Below, one piece after another: positions 25,140-37,935 of a stretch of 64,000 nt of DNA. Each line of letters starts with the position of its first letter. Within the stretch, counting starts at the first letter, position 1. Position numbers and translations under genes: made by a program. A model generated the notes under the pieces. It saw only the letters and a list, made by a program, of their open reading frames with translations. It was not told the DNA's origin and made no database searches. Source of the DNA: Acridotheres tristis (Eukaryota > Chordata > Aves > Passeriformes > Sturnidae); NCBI GenBank assembly GCA_037013685.1, contig CM072908.1, positions 3,857,001 to 3,921,000 of the forward strand, in the 5' to 3' direction.

Positions 25140-25400
25140 TCAGGACGTTCATCACCAACATATCACAGTATTTAAATGACTCAGATTAATCACTTTATCA
25201 TCCAAAAACAGGTGGATTAATGCTGTCACTTAATACTCTGTTTAAGCAGCTGATTTTTTTTTTTAAAAAAAAAGCTCAATAATTGAGGGAATTACTGCAA
25301 AAATTAGAAAAATTAGCAGTTTATTTCCTATTTATTGTCAGAGCTGCCAGCCAAGAAAAAGGGGGATCAATAAGCTCTTATTTAACCTTCCTATACCTCT
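25140..25400. promoter_or_regulatory. AT-rich island with T11-A9 palindrome
   Basis: CAGATTAATCACTTTATC, GGATTAATGC, CTTAATACTC, CAATAATTGAGGGAATTAC and AAAATTAGAAAAATTAGC around the homopolymer palindrome. Confidence 0.3.
25254..25273. repeat. T11-A9 homopolymer palindrome
   Basis: Eleven T followed directly by nine A. It is self-complementary over 18 bp, and a TpA-centred site of this kind is flexible. It lies inside an AT-rich island (25140-25400). Confidence 0.9.
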
Positions 25401-25589
25401 CTCCCCTCAAACAGACCCTCTGGTAACACAAATCTGGGGCTCCTGCCCCGACTGCCATGGCCAAGGCTGAGCAGGTAAGCGTGGAAATACCCTCACAAGG
25501 GGATAACTGAGCTCCATCTCCACGTATTTTAATATGGGAAATGTCATCTGCTGTTCCAGCTCCTCTCATAAACAGGGAATGTGCCTGTC

Positions 25590-25850
25590 AGCAAGCTGAA
25601 CCTGTAAAAGTTGAATAATATTTGTTGATTAATGTAGTCAATGGATTTCATATTTCCTTTAAAATAGTTGCTCCGTATTTCTGTAAATTATTCATCCAGT
25701 TTATAAGGCAAAGCAAATATTTGTGAATAGATATGAATTATGTGATTTATAAGAATGAAATATTCATGAGTCATTTTCATTATTCACCTCGTCCTGGAAT
25801 TGCTACATAAATCTGATCAAGCAAATAGATTTGGCGAAGCTCAGCCTGAA
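25590..25850. promoter_or_regulatory. Strong AT-rich island, candidate non-coding element
   Basis: About 260 bp with TTGAATAATATTTGTTG, ATTAATGTAGTCAATGG, GTAAATTATTCATCC, GATATGAATTATGTG, AATATTCATGAGTC and TTCATTATTCACC. AT content is far above the flanks and no repeat family was recognised. Confidence 0.4.
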
Positions 25851-28679
25851 TTTGCAGGTATCGTGGTGCTCACATGGTGAACCAGAGCAGGTTTGAGCTG
25901 AACTCCTGAGCTGTGTGCTGGGCTGTGGCTGCTTGGGCTGATGCCCCACGGCTCCGAGGAGAGGCAGGGCAGGACAGGACGCTGTGTGCCAAAATCAGCT
26001 TTCACCTGAATTTCAGCAGAGGCAAGGGCAGGAAGAGGAGACTGACACTTTCCTGCCTGACAAGGACACTGGTGGGAGGTCGTGCAGCACCACGGGGAAG
26101 GAAGGATGCTGAGGGGAGCTGCTCCAGCTTGGAGGGATGATTGCAGACAGCAGGAGCATGGGCTGTGCAAAATTAGGGAAAACTGGATAGAAAGTCTCAC
26201 TGCTGGGTGATTCCAATCCAAGTGCTCACAGGTGCCCTTTGCCAGCCTTCAGCCAGGCAAGCCCCAGTGCTGCTGTGAGAAGAACCCCAAAGTCTCGCTG
26301 GCTTCCCATTCACTTCTTCACTTCTCCCCACCTGCCACTGCACCCACTCCAGGCTTTGTCCCTGGTCACTCCCACTGGCTATCTAAGGAGCCTATTCCCC
26401 CAAGAGCTGGGCAGCTCTCCCATGTGCATCACCCAGAATATCATCTTTTCCCCCATCCTTCTCACTAAAAGTGATTTCTTTTTCCAAGCACTCTCCAAAG
26501 GAGATGCCCAAACCACTGAACAGCAGGAGCAGCAGGAGAAGCATCACAAGAAGGACATGCATAAGTGGGGGGTGTTTATCCCAGTTTATACTTTCCAAAA
26601 CCCGGAAAATACCTTAGTGTTGTGAAATGAGGACAAGTGAGGAAAATCTTGTTGGCAGACACCAAGGAAGAGTCTCTGGATTGTGAGGGAAAATGGGATG
26701 CTGCCTTACAAGGACAGCTGAGAATGAAACTGGTGCCAGTCTTGGGGTTAAAAAGAAAATTTAAAAAACACCAACATTATAACTGACAGATGCTGAACTT
26801 CTAGGATGTGAGTAAACACCTCCAACTACTCTGGGACCGTGGGTCCACTCTGAGTGATGTGCGTGTTAAGCACTGCTTGGACCGGTGCCACCCGGCACTT
26901 TCTGCTGCTGGTAATGAACTTGGGAGCTACAAGATGAGCACTCTAAAATTCAGCTTTGGGATCTTCCTATTTTCCAAAGTGTTCGAGTGCTTTCTTCCTA
27001 AACAGCAAGCTGCCATGTGGGGAATACTGCTCCACAGAGAACGCGGTGCATCTTCTGCCACTGGCGTGTTTTGTTCAGCACTGCGCAGGGACGACGTAAA
27101 ATCCATGTGCTTATCCAAGTGGAATTGCTGACTCTATTACCCTGGTCAGAGAAAACCGTCTGTCTTCATCCTCCCTCTGATCCATCAGCAAAGGGATAGC
27201 AGTTCAGTGCCCTGGTGTACTGCACATCCCAGATCTGCAGCTGGTGCTGACCAAGCTGGGTTCAGTGGGAACCCTTTGGGGGTGCAGGACATGAGGCCCT
27301 TGTTCCTCCCCGCATGCTGCAGGGGCCAGATTGACACGTAGGATTATTTAAACCAATGGGAGGGATGCAGGTACTGCCCTTGTGCAGAGATCCAGCGCAA
27401 AGGCACCAGGGCAGGTGCTGCTTTAATGCACCTGAGGAAGGTTGTAGAGGCTCAGCATCCCGGGCAGATCCCTCCTGGCCTCTGGCTGCTTTCCTGCAGC
27501 CCCTCTCCCGAAGGTCACATTGCTGCCTCAAGCCAAAGGCAGAGATGTGTCATTCCAGCCAAGGCAGCTCCAAGAGTTGTCGTACTAAACTCCAGACCTG
27601 TTCATCCGTGGGATGGCATTTTTCCCCTTGCTGGCTCTGGAATAGCCACAGAGAAGCCATTTATCAGCCCGGTGTGCACATCCAATCTCCGGGGCGCTCT
27701 GCTTCGCCTCCCATTATCGGCTGTCTCCGTGGTGCTTAACGAGGCAGCTATTTTGAGGCCTAATGAATTTGAAAAGTTTTTGACCCTTCTATTGCAGTGT
27801 CTCACGTAGCTGGAACCTGGAAAATAGTTTTAATGTCACCCAGAGCGTTATGAGCCTGTGCAGTTATTGCAGGTGTTCTGCTCAGGTGTTTCAGGGGGCT
27901 TTGGGAAAGCTGCCAGCAGACAGGAGCAGTGGGAGGTTCAGCAGAGAGGGCTTTTCCCTTGGAAAAAATATTTTCCTTCCTTCCATGAGGAAGTCAAGGG
28001 TTTGTGGCTTAGAGATGACCAGAGCTGTCAAGGACAAGGCAGTAAATTGTCCCTTGGTCACAGCCCTGCTCCAGAGAGACTCGGCTGTGTCACTGCTCCT
28101 GGGACAGGGGATGCTTGTTGAATTACTGCAAGCATGCCTCAATAAATCCAGGATGCAGCTCCCATCGGCACAGCACAAAGTCCCCTTGCCTGGGCTTGCA
28201 GGTCAGGGAAATCCCAGCTGCTTCCCAGGTACTGCATCCTTTCCCCTCACCCCACAGGGAACACGAAGCTTCTCAAGGGTTCCTTTTTCCAACTTTCTTC
28301 TTTTCCCCCATCCACTTTCCTGAAGGACTTTGTTCCTCAGTCATTTATTTTTTAAAGAAAAACCAAGATGAAAATCTCCAGCCCTCCAAGGGCCATTAAT
28401 TGCTGCTACTTCACAGTTCACAGGGCTGGGAATAATTTTTTTTTGCTCAGCAGCTGATGGAGCTGGAAATCTCCTCCAGGGCAGCAGGAATCCTGTAACA
28501 AGAGGTGGGAATAAAAGGCCAAAAGCTGCCCTTCAAGGAATGTGGCCTCTCTCTGTTCACCTCCAGAACACTCCAGCAAATCCTCCTGGACTCCCCTCAC
28601 TGTTGCCTTGTGCCAGACATTTGTTTTGTCAGCACCAGAGAACAACCCCAGTCTAAGCCATCATCAGCCCACAGAGACA
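25851..28679. other. Intergenic, no gene supported
   Basis: GC-moderate sequence with chance frames up to 157 codons (27850-28323). None shows a recognisable domain. A short T run with flanking AATAATTTTTT lies near 28440. Confidence 0.55.
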
Positions 28680-29065
28680 TCAGCCATAATTGTAAGGTCC
28701 GTTAAATATGATTTAAATATTTTTTTACTCATTAACAACAATTTAGACTGATTCTCTCTTTTTTTTTTCCGGAAACTTCAAGTATGACTGTAATAGCTTT
28801 GTAATTTTGGGCTCTATCATTAAAATTAATGATATCCTAATGCTCTATGTGCACTAGAAAAGTCTGATCAGTTTTTTCCCCTTTATATATCATTACTAAT
28901 AGAACATTTTAATGGCTGTAATTTCTAGCCCTGTAGATGGAAACCTAAAAATAGGAAGAAAGCCTATTTCATCACGCCATGCCAGCCCCTAAATAATTCA
29001 ATTACATAGACTGGAATATCTGAAGCTGGGTGTGTTCCCAGCTGCAGATAACCAAAAGTACTTGA
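28680..29065. promoter_or_regulatory. Strong AT-rich island, candidate non-coding element
   Basis: CATAATTGTAAGG, TTAAATATGATTTAAATATT, CTCATTAACAACAATTTAG, CATTAAAATTAATGATATCC, CATTACTAATAG, CTAAATAATTCAATTAC: about 385 bp of dense AT cores. Confidence 0.4.
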
Positions 29066-32000
29066 TACTGCTTTTAAAGTGAGTTGATTATTACAGGGTC
29101 TCCTCTAGTCGTGGTGAGGCTGCCACCAGAGATGCTGGGGTACAGAACTCCAGCAGTTTCCCCACGTGGAGGCAGGGCTGGAGTCCCTGCCATGGTCCAG
29201 GCAGATCCAGGGCAGCAGCAGAGCTTCAAAGACTCAGCCTGACTTGTAGTAAGTACAACCCACCCATCACTGGCAGGCAATGCCTGCAGCCAGCATCAGC
29301 AAAGGCTCCTCTGTGGATACCTCCAGCTCCATGCTGAACTCTCAGATCCCTCTTGCTGTGTTTTTCCCTGCAAGCAAAGTCTATCTCTCCCGGCTCTTCT
29401 CCCCCACAGGGAAAGGCGAGAGCATCATCACGACCGAAGCCTGAAGCTCCCCTAAACCTTTGCTAAGCACCCTGTTTATTACTCCCCATAGTCTTTCTCC
29501 TGCTGTAGGTATTTCCAAAGCCTTTCATCATCCCACACACTCCCACGTGTAGCCAACACATTTCTCATCTTCACCTCGCACAGCTTATCAGATGCATTTC
29601 TACCATTTATTGGTTTATGCTTCGCCTTCACCAGCCAGAGTTCACAATTAAATTCTCTCTCTGGGTTATTTTTTTTTCATCTCTCTTTTTTCCCTGCCTA
29701 AGGCTGAGGAATGGCTCTGGTGAGCTCGTTACAGAGCTGGTCTGTCCCTGTGGTGGCTGGACCCAGCCGTGGGCAGAAGGGGAGGGATGTCGTGGGTCAG
29801 CTTCCAGCCCACGCATTTTCTCACCTCAATAACTCGCCGTTTTGCTCCAGAGCAGCAGGGTTTCGCTTGGCTCCAAGCAAACAAGACACAGGCACATCAT
29901 CTGCTGTTTGTTAAATACAAAGCTGAGATTTTCCCTTTTTTTTCTATCCGTTTTCTAGGTTAGCTTTGACTGGACTCTTCGTCCTGACACAGCTGCGTGG
30001 GCAGCCCCAGCCAGGCAGGACTGCACCAAGACCAAGGTGAGATGCTGACTATTGACTATTGAATGCCAATGCTGAGTATTCATTTTATAATCTTGGCCTG
30101 GTCTGAGCTTTTCAGGCTTTTGGCTTTCCTGTGGCAGCCCTCGGGTGCCATACCTCAAATATCACCTTGAACAGGGAGGGATAACAAGGCTTGGAAGGGA
30201 CAGGGCAGTGCTGGCACCAGCTCACCTGTGCCAGCAAGGAGCCCTGTGCCAGTGCAGGGATGGCAAAGATGAAGCACTGAACATGTTTTTTTCCTAAGTC
30301 CTCAGAGCTGGCCACATGTTCAGGAGAGAGAAAACACTTTTATTCCACCTCATCCTTGGATTCCCAGTGTGTTGACGCCATAGCACCAGTCCATGGTTTG
30401 GTTTGCTGTTCATGTCTGGGCCAAAGAAAAGCTGCTGTCACCCAGAGAGCTGCTTCCCCAGCAGAGAGTGGTAGAATTATACATGAATTTCAACCTGACG
30501 AGAGCAGGCTGAGTAAAACAAGGTGCTGTTCTGTCAAGGCGCTGATTTACAATGCATCAGCCCTGACCCTGCTGACACTTCCCATGGAAGGAAGCGATTG
30601 CCTGCTCTGAGTCCTCCACTGGAGCATGGCACAAGGAGTCTGAGCCGTGACGTCCTGGTCACATTATTTAAATGTTTGGACTTGTTCCCAAACAATTGCC
30701 GCATTAAAAGATATTTAATGCATTTACGGATGAAGATTTAAAGGCATGCTTCTGAAAGGTGCCAGGGTTGTCTCCTTTTGTCATTTGAATGACACAGGTC
30801 CGAAAATATGGTGTTTTGGCTGTGGGAGAGGGAGGAATTTCCTTTATCATTTCTTTATCATTGGGGATCCTGGTGCTCTTGCCTACCTGCTCTGGTGTCA
30901 GCTGAGCTCCTCCCTGCAGGTTTATCCCATTAAACCGGGGTGTCTTGCTTCCCCTGGGTGCTGCCCACACATCTCACCCAGGCCAGGGTGCTCGGGCTGC
31001 CATCGCTGTGCTGTCCTGCCAGTGGCCAGAGGCCACACGAGACAATCACCTTCAGCACTCCCATCAGCGTGTGGGAAGCAGCTTCGGATGTGCAGACCTC
31101 TCCCAAGGCTCAGGGGGATGAGCTGCCCATTTCTGAGGCAGTTTTGAGTGTTTGAAGCACTGCCCCTGTGTACAAAGGCCAGCATTTCCACAGAACATAA
31201 GAATTCCTCATCACACTTTCCCGTTCCTTTTGCAGTGGGAGGTTTTCCTGCCTGGCATGGGGCGAGTGTGGAGAAAACCCATGAAGTGCTACTGTGACCC
31301 TGCTGAGCTCTGCAGATGCTGGGAGCAGGCATAGGATGGTCAGATTGTGAGTATAACATTTCTCTGCAGCGATAAATCCAGCGTCTGCACTCAGAATTGA
31401 TGCACTTTTCTACCTTAAAAATCCTAATCGGTTTTTATCGGTGGCATCACACTTCTCTGTGTGAGAGCTGCTCCACTATCAGTTGGAGGAGCACTACAGT
31501 GCGGTAAAAGATACTGGAACACGTTCAAAGGTGTGTTTGGCTGCTCCTCTCCCCTTTGGAAGCTCCATTCCCAGTGGGTTGTTGCCTGCAGTTGTTGTCC
31601 GCAGGCACTGTGACACAGAGCCAGACACAGACCAGGCACAGATCCGCTCCTTCAGAGCATCCTCAGCTCTCAGCCAAGCTCTGTGAAGGCAATTCCCAGG
31701 AGCAGGCTGTGACCCACAGCAGCTGTCCCTGTGCTCACTGTAACTCTCCTAAACTTCTCTCCTCACAAGGGTTTTTCCTTGTGCCCTGGGTGGCAATTAA
31801 AGTGTGATCAATCAGTGTCAAATAAAAGTCATTGGAATATGGCTGCGAGGCTGATTGCCTGTAACCAGTGTAATTAGACAGGAAGGATTTTGCTCCTTTT
31901 CTCTTTCTGCAAGAGGGTTAAAAGCCTCCCAGATTGGAGCTCCTGTGTCTGCAGGAAGGCAAATTCACATCTGACCTATTGTTCAAATAAGAATTCTCCT

Positions 32001-33224
32001 CAAATCCAACCAAAGACCTCTCCAAAGAACAGCAGAGAGACGTAATCCCTGAAATTTACTGCCGTTTTAGTATGTGTGGTCAGGTTGATTTCAGGGGTGA
32101 TGGGCAGGAGAGCAGGTCTGGGTCTCATCAACCCTGGTATGGTGCTGGAGCTGCTGTCCCCAGCCTGGGTGTCCCCAGTGTCCCTTATCATAGCTGTCTT
32201 CTTTTCATCTCCAGTAACTCTGTACTGATTTCCTCAGGCTGACAAAAGTTGGCTGTTTCCATATTCCCTGTCAGTGCTGATCTGTCCCTTCTCACTCTCC
32301 AAATCCTCTTTTCATTTCTATTGACATTAATGAACTGCTGCTGTCCCCTAGCGCCGCTGCCCCCTCACCCACACAGAACTGTCTCATGTTCCAGTCAGCT
32401 TCACCAGCTCCTCAGGCCTCAGCATCTCCCCAAAAAGTCCTTGGCATCAGCAAAAGATCCCTGGCATTACCTGCCACAGGTCCCCAAGCATTAGCAGGCG
32501 GCCACAGCCATGCACTGAGATACTTTCCTAAGCGCTGGATAATTTAAAAAAAAACAGCAAATGGAAGTAATTCCCACTTAGGAGGAAGGACCTGCTGGAA
32601 TTCACGCTGGGAAGGAGGATTCAACAGCTGTGCATTAGCATAATGTGGAAATGGCGTGGAGAGCAGAGCTGAGAGGAGCTGCCCCCCTCTGCCTCAGGTT
32701 TCCCAGCAAGAAGGGAGGGCAGGATAGAGCCCAGGAATGGGGAGGGTGGCTGGGAACCCAGCACCAGCCTTTCTCCCAAGACTCTCCAGCTCAGCATGTG
32801 CCAGGAGAGGTTTCCTTTGGAAAGGTGAGCCAGGATGTGGGAGCCCTCCCTGGGGCACCAGCCCCCGTCTCCTGCCACCCCCTGACAGCTGCTGACATTT
32901 CTCCTTGGCTCTGGCATTTATTTTGATCCATCTTGGGTTTGCACTTACCTCTCAGGATTAACAGGCAAACTGGCAAGATGTTGATACAGAAAGGTGAACT
33001 CACCCAAACCAGAGCCCCTGCATCAGCCACAGCCCGTGGGGTGAGAGGGAAACTGAGGCAGCTTTGGCATCCCATGGGAGGAATGGGAAGCCCAAAACTC
33101 CTGTGGGGCAGCTTTGAGTGCAGGCAGAAGTCACCAGGTCTGGCACTGACTTACCCTGAAATGTCATCCCTGGCTTTAGAGCTGCCTGGTCCCCTCTCTC
33201 CATCACTGCTGGCACCGCGTGGCC
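29066..33224. other. Intergenic, no gene supported
   Basis: Mixed sequence with AT patches near 29590-29680, 30655-30760 (GCATTAAAAGATATTTAATG) and 31795-31890 (GGCAATTAAAG, GTGTAATTAGAC). Open frames such as 30746-31147 and 30922-31359 are shadows of each other. Confidence 0.55.
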
Positions 33225-33412
33225 GACAGACAGATGGACAGACAGACAGGCAGATCGCTCTGCATGGCTCTCAGGGCACCACAGGGGAGATGGACAGATG
33301 GACGGACAGACCACTCTGCATCACTCTGCGGGCATTACCTGGGTGACAGATGGACAGACAGACCCGGTGTGTCGGAGCAGCAGGATGGACAGACAGACAG
33401 ACAGACAGACAG
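33225..33412 (+). repeat. GACA / GATGGACA higher-order tandem array
   Basis: Four blocks opening with GATGGACAGA start near 33233, 33289, 33349 and 33384. Between the first three lie related spacers containing CTCTGCAT and a run to CAC or CATTACC. The last block is pure GACA (five or six units). Spacing of 56, 60 and 35 bp suggests a decaying higher-order unit of about 58 bp. It inflates a 237-codon plus frame (33219-33932) rich in DRQTDRQ, which I do not call a gene. Confidence 0.85.
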
Positions 33413-33889
33413 CCGCTCGCTGTCCAGCGTCCTGCCGGCCGCACATCGTCTGCCCACAGGCTCCATCTTGTGGAAGATGCTCCCTCCAGGAGCTGAAGTG
33501 GAAAGCCACCCCCTGGCGTGTGGGAGCCAGCGTGCGTGGGTCCCCTTGGCACTGCCAGCCTGGGACTCCTCACGGGGCGACCGTGCTGGCACCTGCTGGC
33601 ACCTGATCAACCCTCTCTGCCTCCATGGGCTTAATACCATGTTCCACCCCTGTACAGCTAATGAGAGAAGCAAATGTGGTGGAATTTATTTCAACAGATG
33701 GAGGACAATTTTCTTCTCATCATTTATCCGACACACCGCGCCGTACCAGCTTGCAGAGCCTCGGGCTGTGATGTGGAGCCACCAGGGCTCTGCTGGCAGC
33801 GTCACCGCCAGCTCCCACCATCCCAGCAGAGCATCCTTTCCCCTGAGTCGTGCCTCTCAGCTGTGGGATAAATCCATGAGGTTTATCAG
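33413..33889. other. Intergenic, no gene supported
   Basis: GC-richer flank of the GACA array. Only the tail of the repeat-driven plus frame lies here. Confidence 0.55.
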
Positions 33890-34545
33890 GCTGCTGGATG
33901 CGCTGCCTTCGTCAGGTTTATTTACCATATAATATGACACAGTGGTTTCACTGTATGTAATTTAATGAGACATTACGAAGGAGTTAATCACGGGAAGCAG
34001 AGCTCGTGCTGAGTGTTTGGCCGTGGTCTGGCACAAGAAGCCTCATTCCCAGCCCTCATTTCCTGACCCAGGGTGGTGCAGACCCTTGGGTGCAGCAGGT
34101 GGAAGCTCTGTCAGCACCATCATTGCCAGCTTTCTGTCCCCAAGTGGCCCTTGGCAATCCTGCAGTGCCCCCAGGCTGGGGACATGGCTGGAGGGACGCA
34201 GTTAGAGACGGTAAGAAAATAAGACACGCAAAACTCTCGAGAGCACATCCAATTTCCACTCATTAAGCCATAATTTCTATCATTTTAATTACATAAAAGG
34301 CAGATAAATGGCGAGTATGCTCCTACTTGTGCCTTTTCTCCTAATTATTGGTCCTTTGCACGGGCCAGTTTGCAATGAATCAGCCTTTAAGCAGCGTTCA
34401 CTCGGAACATGCTCGGCTTTATTTGAATTATCTTGTTGGACGATCATTCCCCAGAACATAATAAAACAAACATTAATTACTACTTCAGCGAGTGTAATCT
34501 TCTTGAAAGCACTCGACGCTACTCGAATGCCACTGTAGCCTCACG
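33890..34545. promoter_or_regulatory. Two adjacent AT-rich islands, candidate regulatory cluster
   Basis: 33890-34010 has CATATAATATGAC, GTAATTTAATGAGACATTACG and GTTAATCACG. 34255-34545 has CATTAAGCCATAATTTC, CATTTTAATTACATAAAAGG, CTAATTATTGG, GAATTATC, CATAATAAAACAAACATTAATTAC read as overlapping TAAT cores. Separated by a GC-richer 250 bp stretch. Confidence 0.35.
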
Positions 34546-35666
34546 CTCTGCACTTTGAGGCACGCGGGTAAACGAACTCATCCTGCAGGTCTGAGTGCAC
34601 AAAGCTGTGGCTTCAGGAAAAGATGGTTGGGAAATGTGCAAGTGTTCAAAGGAAAAAGCTGAGCCTGCTCTCCTGAGAGCACGGAAGATCTGGTGGCTCA
34701 GTGGGATGCAGCAGGTGGCCACATTGGACTGTGCCACGTTTTGCAGCACTTGTCACATTCGTGAACGTGTAAATGGCAACTCCCAACTTCCCCTCCATTC
34801 CTGATGGCATTTCCAGCACTGTCATTAGAACAGCCCCGGTGTCGTGAGATGGATGCAGCCCTGGTGGGTGTCAATTCACCCATCATCAGGATTTGTATTG
34901 CTGCTGGTGTTTGGGTTTGTCCACAGGCAAGGAGAGATTTAGCTGGATGCAGCCCAGCCGTGTTTTAGCCAGGAGAGGGAAGAGACACGGCTGTACCCTG
35001 GCAGCAGCATGACATTCTTCCAGCCAGTTGAAGTTCAGCATCATTAGACATTTCTCATACATGTATCATGCACGGGATCCTCTTGGCAAGGTCTTTACCT
35101 GGCAGTTCTCCTTCCTGCTCCTCCACCTGCACAAACCCAGCCCTTGGCTTTGCTCCTGGAGTACGCAAAACTTTAGAAGCGAGGAGAGTTTTCCTTGCCC
35201 ATGGCCCCACTACCTCCACGGTGCATTTCCAAGAGTATCCCCGTGTTTCACTAGATGCAAAGTTGGGGAGAAGGAAGCTGCTGCCTGAATCTCAAAGACA
35301 AAAATCAAGTGAGGAAAGGGGAGCCCTTTCCAAGTGCTCATATGCACACAGCAACTGTAGCGTCCAGCAATTCTGACTCTGGAGGGTCTCTACTCAAATC
35401 CAGGTACATGCCAAAAAGAAAACAGCTTTCAGTGTCTTAAATATTCATTACTGGCATTTTAAAGACTGATTTCACATCTGTGAAAGAGAAAAGAATTGAA
35501 ATACACTTTTAATAAGAACGTTGTTTCATGTCATTTTGTTACCATCCCACCCATCCTAAAGGGCTTGTTTCCCCAAGGATGAACAAATCCAGCATGAAGG
35601 GCACAGGGAGCCAGGGAGAGCCCCAGTCCAGCCTCAGCATTCTGGGAAGGAAGGAGAAGGAAGAGC

Positions 35667-35701
<35 letters not shown>

Positions 35702-37734
35702 AGGCGGAGGTGGAGGAGATGCTCTGAGGATAGAGCCATATGTTGCCAAGTTAATAAAAGACCTTGAAAAGCATAAATCCTCGGCATCCTGGCTGCTGGC
35801 CCAGGTGCATAATTTCCTTGCCATTGGGGGGGAGCAGGCAGCATCTGTGTAACTCCAGCATCGAGCACTAATGAAAAAGCCCAGGATGAAACGCTCAGTC
35901 CCCAGGGACAGCGAGGGAACCCGGCTCCTCCGGCAGAGCTGGTGTTTGCTTTGGAGGGGAGCCTGGCAGGTTGGAGTGTGGCTTCTCGCTGCTTTCCGTG
36001 CCAGGGAGAGACCATCCACTCTGAATCCACTTTTCCTGAGTACCCAGGGCCCAGAGGGGGTTGTGGCATGGTGGAGGCATCGCCAGGGTGTCCCCCAGGA
36101 GCACGGCCGAGGACCTTGCCTGTGGCACAGAGGGAAAGGACAGCTCCTACAAAGGGGAAAAAGCTGCGTTCCCACTGCACAGAGCTGAGCTGCAAACCTC
36201 ACTGCTCAGAAAGGGAACAGTGGGATGTGTTCAGTGGGGTAAGTGGGGAGGGGAGGCAGCAGTGAAAGATGCAGGACCCCACAACTCTGTCTCTGTCAGG
36301 TCCAGTGCACTGTCAGGAGGCCCCAGGATCTGCCAGCTGTGGGACATTTTCCAAGAGACAGTTTTTTCTCAGTAAAGCAAATATTCTTTGACCCACATGA
36401 GACTGAGAAGGAGTAGCGAAGCAATTGTGTGTGTGACTCAACACAATACAAAGCTATTTGCCTCCGCATTTGCCAACCTGAACATCCAGATGTACACAAA
36501 TTAATGAGCATTATGATGAGCCTCATTAAAAGAACTGTTCTTCAGGGGGAAGCATCTTCCCCAGTACTAGCGCTGTGTTCTGTTTGCTCAGCTATTAGCT
36601 GATGGCAAACTGTGAAATCCTCGGTTTCATTCTGATGCTGATGCGTTTGGTGCAGTCAGTCCCTTGCTGGAGCAAGATGTGATAGAGCTGGATGCCACAA
36701 ATAGGGATGGTGGCAGAGCTGGCTCCAACTCCCAGCCATAGGGAGTAAGTCCCCCCACAACTGCAGCTCCTCTTTGCCCAAATACAGCCCTAAACAATTG
36801 ATGCTGGGTGAATTCATTTTATATCCCACAGTGCCAGCAAAAATGCTGGGCTTTTCAGGGAAATAAATACCACAATGGTATTTTTTGCCTTTTGTGGACT
36901 GATCCAAAGTGTTCATCCTTGCCTTAAGTGGGGAACCAAAGCCATTTCTTGGAGCCTCATTTTGCCTTTTGCCATTACATTATATTAAAAGGACTTTCAG
37001 GTTATCTCTTAAGCAGGTGCTTTTCATTCCAGCCACATTCCCTCCCTTCTGTCCAGGCTGCTCTTCCTGGAGCAGGAGCTTCCCTTGCCTGTGCAGAAAC
37101 ATCTCAGCTGTTTGTCCCTTGCATGCTCCTGACAAATTCAGCATGATGGGGTACTGTTACAACCCCATTCCTGGGGGCACCCCTTGCTGAACCCAGGTCC
37201 CCTCTGCCCCCGGCCCCCTCCATCCTCTGGGAATGCACAGGGATGGAGAGAGGAGCTGGATGCTGGCATGGCTGGGGTCCCGCTAACCTGCTGAGGCTGA
37301 GATCCATGTTTTCTGTGAGGGAGCAGTGATACTGGGACCCGTGCTGATGAAATCTGCAGTTGAGCTGGTGAAGAGGAGAAAAAGGAGGAGGGAATCCAGC
37401 TCATGATCCAGCAGTGGAGAAACCACTGAGCCAGCCTCACCAGCCCCTCAATTCTGAGAACACCACTGACTAGCTGGAAGCAATGCTTGGCCCAGGCCCC
37501 ATTTGAAATCTGAAGCAAGTTTTTCTCTTTCAATGGATTAAAAAAACTCAGTTTCCAAGAAGTGCATCAAGCCCTTAATGGGAGTTTAATTCCTGAATGG
37601 CAGTGGGTGCAGCAGAGCTGGTTATTTGGAGAGCAGATACCCCCAGCCCAGGGACTGCAGCTGTGGCTGCATGGCAATCAGGAGTCTGGCAGCTCCCAGA
37701 GCCAGCACTCATTCTCTCCTGCATCTAAAAGCAG
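34546..37734. other. Intergenic, no gene supported
   Basis: Contains an AT patch at 35430-35535 and the GGA-rich array, which drives the 223- and 218-codon minus frames at 35531-36202. A smaller AT patch at 36480-36540 (CAAATTAATGAGCATTATG) is present. No gene recognised. Confidence 0.55.
35647..35719 (+). repeat. GGA-rich purine array
   Basis: AAGGAGAAGGAAGAGCAGGA leads into GAGGAGG units, with GGAGGAGGAGGCGGAGGTGG repeated twice in tandem (18 bp register). It is purine-only except for single C and T interruptions. In other frames it encodes poly-Arg or poly-Pro and so creates the long 35531-36202 minus frames. Confidence 0.9.
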
Positions 37735-37935
37735 ACATGAGTGGTGCTTATTAATTTGAGTCCACCTCTGAATGCACTAAGCAATTCAAGTCCAATTAGT
37801 TTTCAGAGTGCCCAGGTAGGAAGTAATCATTAAAAACATGTAAATTAAGTTACTGGGGAGCTTAATAGATTAGTCATTGACTTTCTAGCTGATGTTGGCT
37901 CTTAACCTTCAGCTTAAATTCATCACGAACAATTT
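37735..37935. promoter_or_regulatory. AT-rich island, candidate non-coding element
   Basis: TTATTAATTTGAG, CCAATTAGTTTTC, GTAATCATTAAAAAC, GTAAATTAAGTTAC and CTTAATAGATTAGTC over 200 bp. Confidence 0.35.

Noticed and set aside
33219..33932. 237-codon plus-strand open frame
   Set aside because: Its length comes from the GACA array, which lacks stops in this frame; the rest has no recognisable domain.
35531..36202. 223- and 218-codon minus-strand frames
   Set aside because: Both span the GGA-rich array (poly-Pro and poly-Leu/Arg translation) and have no conserved motif.
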